Assembly: GCF_030052815.1 (NCBI RefSeq) | Contig: NC_079496.1 | Span: 73,087,652-73,151,651 of the forward strand | From: Hevea brasiliensis | Taxonomy: Eukaryota; Streptophyta; Magnoliopsida; Malpighiales; Euphorbiaceae | Direction: 5' to 3' | Length of the DNA stretch: 64,000 nt | Program-made: the position numbers and the translations under genes | The notes under the pieces: generated by a model | What the model saw: only the letters and a program-made list of their open reading frames with translations | The model's database searches: none | Told to the model about the DNA's origin: nothing | Part shown: one piece after another, positions 58,807 through 64,000 of the stretch | Position numbering within the stretch: the stretch's first letter is position 1 | Layout: each line of letters opens with the position of its first letter

Positions 58807-61800
58807 TATAACACCCCTATGTTCGGTAGTGCGTACTACTGTTCCGATGACCAGTGTTGTCCGGTCAGCTAGGATGCCTAGAATTACACTTCGATATGAG
58901 TGAGAAGACACAAAATAATGAAATACAAGAAAATAAAATAAAAGAAAAACAAAAGAAAAATAATAGTAAAGAAATGCAACCAAGTTAAGCGAACCGACAA
59001 CCCTAGCGATGGGTGACCGCACCGGGAAGTCACGGCGTGGACCGTTGACTAGCCCTGGACCGCGGCGAACCCTGGAAAATATTTTTAGGACTCAAATAAA
59101 TATTTATTGAAGTATAAATATCATTAGAAATGTCAAAGAAAAATTAAATAATTAGTACAAAGAAAAGTGAGAAATCGAAAAACGGACAAAACCCGGTGTT
59201 ATCGAAAATTGGGAATGCAACCCTAATATAGGGGTACCTAATATAAATAGCAAAAATGGGGTTCAATTTAGGTAATTAACACATTTTAAAAATAAAATAT
59301 GATTGAATTTATGTGAGTGGATCACTGAGGATTTTAATATGTATTAAGTGGGCAGATTGCTCCACTAAAACTTCATCTTCAACTTTAGAAATCACCACTG
59401 CCGTTGATGAAGAGCTCCCAAAACCTCCATTGCCGCATGTAATTCAAGCTTCATCATCCTCTTCATTTCACCTCCAAACACCTAGGTTGTTTCATTAAAG
59501 TTTATCCCCACATCACAAGGAAGAGTTTGATAGCAATTTCAAGAAGTTTTAGTGAAGATTTGAGAAGTCTCATCCATAGGTAAGTTTGAGTTTTTGATTG
59601 TTGCTTTGTTAAAGTTTGTAAGGGTGTTATGGGTGTTTGATTTATGGAGAAATTTTTTCGTTTTGATGTTGAATGGGAATGTGCACTTTTGGCAGCCATG
59701 GAAGCACCTTGAAGGCAGTTTATTTGTGCTTGCAAATGGTGAATTAAATGATTGATTAAATGTATATTGTGTAGGAAATTGTTTGGGTAATGTATACTTA
59801 GTATATGTAAATGTAAAATGAGATTTAAAGCTTGGAAAGTAATGGAATGTAAGTGTACCATTGTGGCAGTTTGCTAACTCTTGAGGAATGCTGGAATTCA
59901 TTCTTGGTTTATGAAATAATGATGTTAAAATGTGTTGGTTGTTATGGCAATTTGAGTGTATGTATGGTGGTGTAAAGTGGGACATGTAAATGAGCATGAA
60001 TTAGTGATTGAATTGTTGTAAATTGAGTTGGACAAATTCTGCACTTGTTGGTGCACATTGAATGTAATTGTAAGCTGCCAAAATGACCTATAATATGTTG
60101 TAAATTATGTTTAGGTTGTGGTACAACCAGAATTGGTTTGAATGTTAAGTTTGGTGAGTGTTAAAAGTGATGCTTGATGTGTATGCAAGAATTGCAATAA
60201 GGCAGTTTGAGTTTTAGGCCTAGAACTTTAATTGTGTGGCTCTGATTGGTATGAGACCAATTGGAGGTGAAACTAGGAACAAAATGTGCCAACTTTCATG
60301 AAGGAAGCTTGCCAAAATTATGCTTGCAAGGTAGCTTGAAAAATGATCAAATCCGGATTAAGTGCAATTGAGGCCTGAAAAATGACCATTTGGGCAGCAG
60401 TTAGTGTTTAGGCCATAACTCACTCAAAACAGGTCCAATTGACCTGAAATTTTAACCATGAAGACCCATATCTAAAAGTCTTATGAAGACACTAAAGCCC
60501 AGAAATGACCATAAGCAAGTCAAACAGCTTGCACAAGTTCGGGTCCAAAAACTGGCCGAGCCTAAAATGACCTAAAATGACCTAAAGTGACAAATTTTAG
60601 TGCAATTTGACCAGCAATAGTAAAATGACCATAACTTGGTCTACATAACTCAGAATGACCTAAAATTTTGCCCCGCGTTCCATAAGACTTAGATCTACAA
60701 GTTTGTAGTTTTGACCGAAACCTGAACACTGAGGGAACTAGGTCGTCCTGCTAGGTCAAACTAGTATCCCGGAATCCAACAAATTGCAAGAAAATGCAGT
60801 ATACACGAAAATGAATTTGGTAACATGTACCAACCCTAAAATACTATCGAATGTGACATATTAATAACATTAAAACCTAATTTACCTAGAATGCATCGAG
60901 GGTCGACATATTAGGTTGACTAAGCAAATATTAGAATTCAGTGAATTACTTATCAAGCATTATCGTTAGAGACAGTTTAAATAAATACTGAAACACTTCA
61001 AATTGTGTTTCTCAGTTAGCAAAGAATCAGGAAAAGGGAAGGAAACACTGAGTCAAGACCAGGAGACAGTTATCAGAGGTTTGTGCACAACAACTGCTTC
61101 TTTTGAATTTTTCAATTGAAATGAATTATGACTATTTGTATTTTATTGTTTTAAATTGTGGAAATGTGTTTGAATGAATAATTATTGCTTGAAAAGCATT
61201 GTAAATGGTTTGAAACTATGAAAATTTGTTTGAATGATATTGATGGATACTTATTGATTGAAAAGCATTGGAAATGGTTTGAAACCACAACTATCATGTA
61301 TATTGATTGTATTCCTCGCTAGCTTGTCTAGTGGGACGAATCGAATTCCCTCTCTGGCTGAAGTGTTGAGGTGTGTGCCTGTTGAGGACAAATTGGATGA
61401 GTACTCATATTTTTGCTAGCTAGCTATGTTATTCCTCATTAGTCATTGACTTTTGGGACGAATTGAACTTTGGAACATGATTAAGCTGTGTGTGATTTAT
61501 TGATATGTGTTGTGAGATTGTGAAATGAATTTAAACTCTTATTGACATACACTATCTTTTGAATTTAACCAAGATCTGACTTATTGAAATTTATTGTGAT
61601 ATTAAGAAATGGAGTTTAAATTCTTGTTGATAATTACTGTCTTGAAATTAACTATGGTTTTAAGTATCCACTATTTATATGATTTAGGAATTGTGATTTA
61701 AAGTTGTATTTGGTTAATGTTGTGCATCACTGAGACATTGTCTCAGCGATAGCTTTTTATTGCTATCGCAGTGCATGCATGTGGCAAGAGATTAGGCTGC

Positions 61801-62348
61801 TAGTACATCTAGCGAGAGATTATCGGGTATAACGAGTATACCACATTTTGCATTTTGTACTGTAATGTATAACCACTGTATGTATATATTATTTTTGGTT
61901 TTGAACAGTTGTAAATTAAAATTATACATTGAAGTTGTAAGTAAATTATGAGTTATTTTGACTTGTAAAAATTGTATTATATTTCTTTTATCTCAGTCTT
62001 TGAAAAATCACTGTGGATTTGAGTTGAGAAATATGTTGGAGTTGAGATTTGGAAATATATTGAAGTGCTTTTTACAGGTTTTCTGAAGAACTGTTTTATA
62101 CAAAATACAGATGGCGCTCTGCCAAAATTTTTACAGGAATTACTAATAGTCCAAATGAGTTAGCTGTTTCACTTCAGTTCATAAAAGTTTTTAATACCTG
62201 TAAATAGTGCTCAACACTGTAAAAGAAGTAAGAAAAGTTTTTAAAATCCCTTGTAGTGTATTTAATGGGTTATCAGTAGACGAAGTTGGTAATTCATTAG
62301 GTATACCACGGGATCATGTTATGCCTTACAGAGGGGTAGGGTGTGACA
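58807..62348 (+). mobile_element. Solo LTR F (related chromovirus family)
   Basis: 3542 bp, TATAACACCCC...GGGTGTGACA, with target duplication TTACC on both sides (58802-58806, 62349-62353). The first two bases are TA instead of TG. The start resembles the Tekay LTR (CTGTTCCGATGACCAGTG), and it has its own version of the hairpin (59028-59050) and of the CATAACT modules (60213-60740), but overall it is a distinct family. There is no coding domain or primer site. Confidence 0.85.
59028..59050 (+). other. Conserved hairpin in LTR F
   Basis: AGTCACGG-CGTGGA-CCGT-T-GACT: eight pairs with a single bulged T, at the place matching the hairpin of B, D and E. Confidence 0.55.
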
Positions 62349-62551
62349 TTACCCATCGCTAGGGCACCGGCTCATTTAACTTGGTTGTACTTTATTTCTA
62401 AAATTTTTCCTAAATTTTTCTTATTAATATTTGAGTTAATTATGGTTCCTCACTTTAGTTTAAATATTTTTTTGGACGTTCTAGCTGTCCGGACTGACAC
62501 TAGTCATCAAAATAGTAGACTGTATGGACTAGCTAAAATGAGGATGTTACA

Positions 62552-63598
62552 AGGGTTCTGTTAGCAGTACTGCATATGGCTTCATGCCATTTTGTGTTTC
62601 ATGGCCTTCCATGCCATTCTGTGACATAATAGCCTTTGGCTATGTTATTTGAGTTGTTACACTCGGGTTTTATCCCTGATAATTATTACAGCTTATTAGC
62701 TGTTCTGTTGCACACCGGGAGACACAATGTGACCGATGGTGTGATGGCTCGACGTACTTAGTACCCAGTGCCAGTTTACCCATTTATTCAGTTCAGTCAA
62801 CTAATATGGGTTACTCGGGCAATGATAATAAACCTTACAAAATTTTAATCAAATAATACTACAAATAATATCAGAAATTAAGTCTACCCAAAAATGTAAA
62901 CATATATTCTGCATACTTATTTTTATTTTATTTTATTTTATTTTATTTTATATTGTCACCACTAAGTAGAATTGCTTAGTGTGTCGCTTTTTCCACGCGC
63001 AGGTATTGGAGACCTAGCTAGGGAGCCCAGCAGACATCAGACCGGGTGAACTTTCAGACCTATATCCAGAGTCCAGAGTCACCTCACATCTGCAGTGCAT
63101 ATGGTAGGACTTTAGGACTTTGGGGTAGCATTTTGTATTTTGCATTTTTTATTAGTTTTGGATTGTAACTATAAACTCTTGTAATTATGTAAATATATGA
63201 AATTTCATGTTATTGAAATTTTTTGTATAATGTATGTTGATAAATGAAATGTTGAGAAATATTTATGAATATGCTTCAAGTGGTGATGTGAACAGAAATT
63301 TTCTGAAATTAGTATTGGGATTTTGAGATTGAGTTGAGATATGTGTGTATAATGGAGTCTGGATTTAGAAATTATATTGGAAGTGTTTTTAAATAAGTTC
63401 AGAAGAACTGTTTTTCTAATTTATAGCCGTCACTCTGCCGAATTTTCTATAAAAATTTTAGAAAAATTCAGATTTATCAAAAATTGTAAATAAATGAATT
63501 AAAAGGGATAAATTGTAATTAAAATATGAATTGGTGCTCCGGCACACTGAGTGGCATAACTTGCTCGGCTACACTGTAGACGAGTAAGGGGTGTCACA
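62552..63598 (+). repeat. 3' LTR of element D, right part
   Basis: Resumes at AGGGTTCTGTTAGC after E and ends GGGGTGTCACA at 63598. Directly after it comes TTTAG, the same five bases that separate LTR and primer site in B, D and H, although no primer site follows. Confidence 0.93.
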
Positions 63599-63890
63599 TT
63601 TAGAACAAAGGTCCCTTTGGCAAATCCCATATCGGCAAAGCACGGAGATGGTCATGGATTCAAAAAGTAATGATATATAAAATGGAGGAACTAATCACTA
63701 GAGGCGCCTTTTGGTGGAATGGCCTGGAGAGTTGGAAGAACTTCAGGGTTAAGCGTGCTCACTTGAGAGAAATCTTAGGATGGGTGACCTCCTGGGAAGT
63801 TCTCCATTCCACCTATGGGCCAAAACCGTGAGGCTTATAGCCAAAGCGGACAATTCCTCTAGTGGTAGTGGTTGGAGTCCGATTGTTACA
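63599..63890 (+). mobile_element. Cassandra-like (TRIM) LTR segment with 5S rRNA-derived sequence
   Basis: 292 bp ending GATTGTTACA, with GCCAAAGCGGACAA near the end and a 5S-derived core, as in Cassandra terminal-repeat elements, whose LTRs are about 240-350 bp. It is followed by GTATG, the partner of the duplication at 45896-45900. Its left end merges with the end of the 3' LTR of D, so no separate left target site is seen. No second Cassandra LTR is in the window. Confidence 0.7.
63737..63812 (+). other. 5S rRNA-derived core with RNA polymerase III internal promoter elements
   Basis: GGTTAAGCGTGCTC (box A region), CTTAGGATGGG (intermediate element) and GGGTGACCTCCTGGGAAGT (box C region) match the second half of plant 5S rRNA in order and spacing. 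The first half of 5S is not recognisable. It is not a functional rRNA gene; in Cassandra elements this region can be transcribed by polymerase III. Confidence 0.8.
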
Positions 63891-64000
63891 GTATGATCAT
63901 GGACTTTCTAAGGGATTCAATTCTGAGCCACCAAGAATTGAATCAGGACATTCCTAGGTGCATTTTATTCATTCATATTACAAGAGTTGCTGAAGGAGTA
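63891..64000 (-). other. Leader of copia element G resumes after the D insertion
   Basis: GTATGATCATGGACTTTCTA and onward match the leader of C at 32914-33020, proving that the 17,990-bp insertion 45901-63890 interrupts one sequence. The 5' LTR of G should begin about 0.8 kb beyond the window. Confidence 0.88.

Larger units (their letters stand above)
55953..62551 (-). mobile_element. Solo LTR E (Tekay family, reverse orientation), split by F
   Basis: The plus strand begins TGTGACACCCCTTACC and ends CATCC-type AGGATGTTACA, the reverse complement of the B/D LTR. It is flanked by AGGGT on both sides (55948-55952, 62552-62556). Without F it is about 3.05 kb, one LTR length, with no internal domain, so it arose by LTR-LTR recombination. 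F inserted at TTACC. Confidence 0.9.
45901..63598 (+). mobile_element. Element D: Tekay-type chromovirus, same family as B, carrying nested solo LTRs E and F
   Basis: 5' LTR 45901-49013, primer site, gag-pol 49142-53827, polypurine tract, and 3' LTR 53851-55952 plus 62552-63598 (interrupted by E). The sequence matches B throughout but has many more stops, and its two LTRs differ more from each other (about six of 60 bases in one sampled stretch), so it is older than B. Left target duplication GTATG; the right one lies 292 bases beyond the 3' LTR, after a Cassandra-like segment. Confidence 0.92.

Noticed and set aside
59539..59997. Open frames of 119-152 codons on the minus strand of F
   Set aside because: Low-complexity His/Asn/Thr-rich products from AT-rich LTR DNA, two overlapping frames, no domain.
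63737..63812. 5S rRNA gene
   Set aside because: Only the second half of 5S is recognisable and it lies inside a Cassandra-like LTR; it is a derived promoter-bearing segment, not a functional rRNA gene.

Overview
The window is plant nuclear DNA made almost entirely of nested LTR retrotransposons. It contains Ty3/gypsy chromoviruses of the Tekay/Del type, a Tat/Ogre-type Ty3/gypsy element, Ty1/copia elements, solo LTRs and a 5S-rRNA-bearing Cassandra-like terminus. These families point to a flowering plant, probably a eudicot with a repeat-rich genome; the species cannot be read from the sequence. I see no host protein-coding gene, tRNA gene or intact rRNA gene. All large retroelement genes carry stops or frameshifts.

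Layout. (A) 1-20692, plus strand: a Tat/Ogre-type element missing its left end. It has part of its 5' LTR (1-3053), a tRNA-Arg-like primer site, a decayed gag and pol, a probable protease/RT intron, dual RNase H domains, a 3' UTR with a 53/60-bp tandem array, and a 3' LTR that may start at 14703 and then contains an antisense ORF with its own TATA box. (B) 20693-30987, plus: a Tekay element; A sits inside its 5' LTR. (C) 30988-35933, minus: gag, leader and 5' LTR of a copia element; B interrupts its gag, and a small solo LTR (S, 31321-32142) lies in the same gag. (H) 35934-39646, minus: gag, start of pol and part of the 5' LTR of another Tekay-like element, which hosts C on its left and G on its right. 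(G) 39647-45900 and 63891-64000, minus: a second copia copy of the C family. (D) 45901-63598, plus: a second Tekay copy inserted in the leader of G. Its 3' LTR is split by solo LTR E (55953-62551, minus), which is split by solo LTR F (58807-62348, plus). D ends in a 292-bp Cassandra-like segment (63599-63890) that shares D's target-site duplication.

Order of events inferred from nesting: H is oldest. C and G then entered H; B and S entered C; D entered G. A entered B, E entered D, F entered E. B has more similar LTRs and fewer stops than D, so B looks younger.

The most interesting points are the D/Cassandra chimeric terminus, a hairpin in Tekay LTRs whose stem changes but keeps pairing across LTR types, a recurring ~95-nt module in three LTR families, a short GT-AG intron at the same place in the integrase of both Tekay copies, a frame-preserving intron in A, and A's antisense gene with its own promoter.
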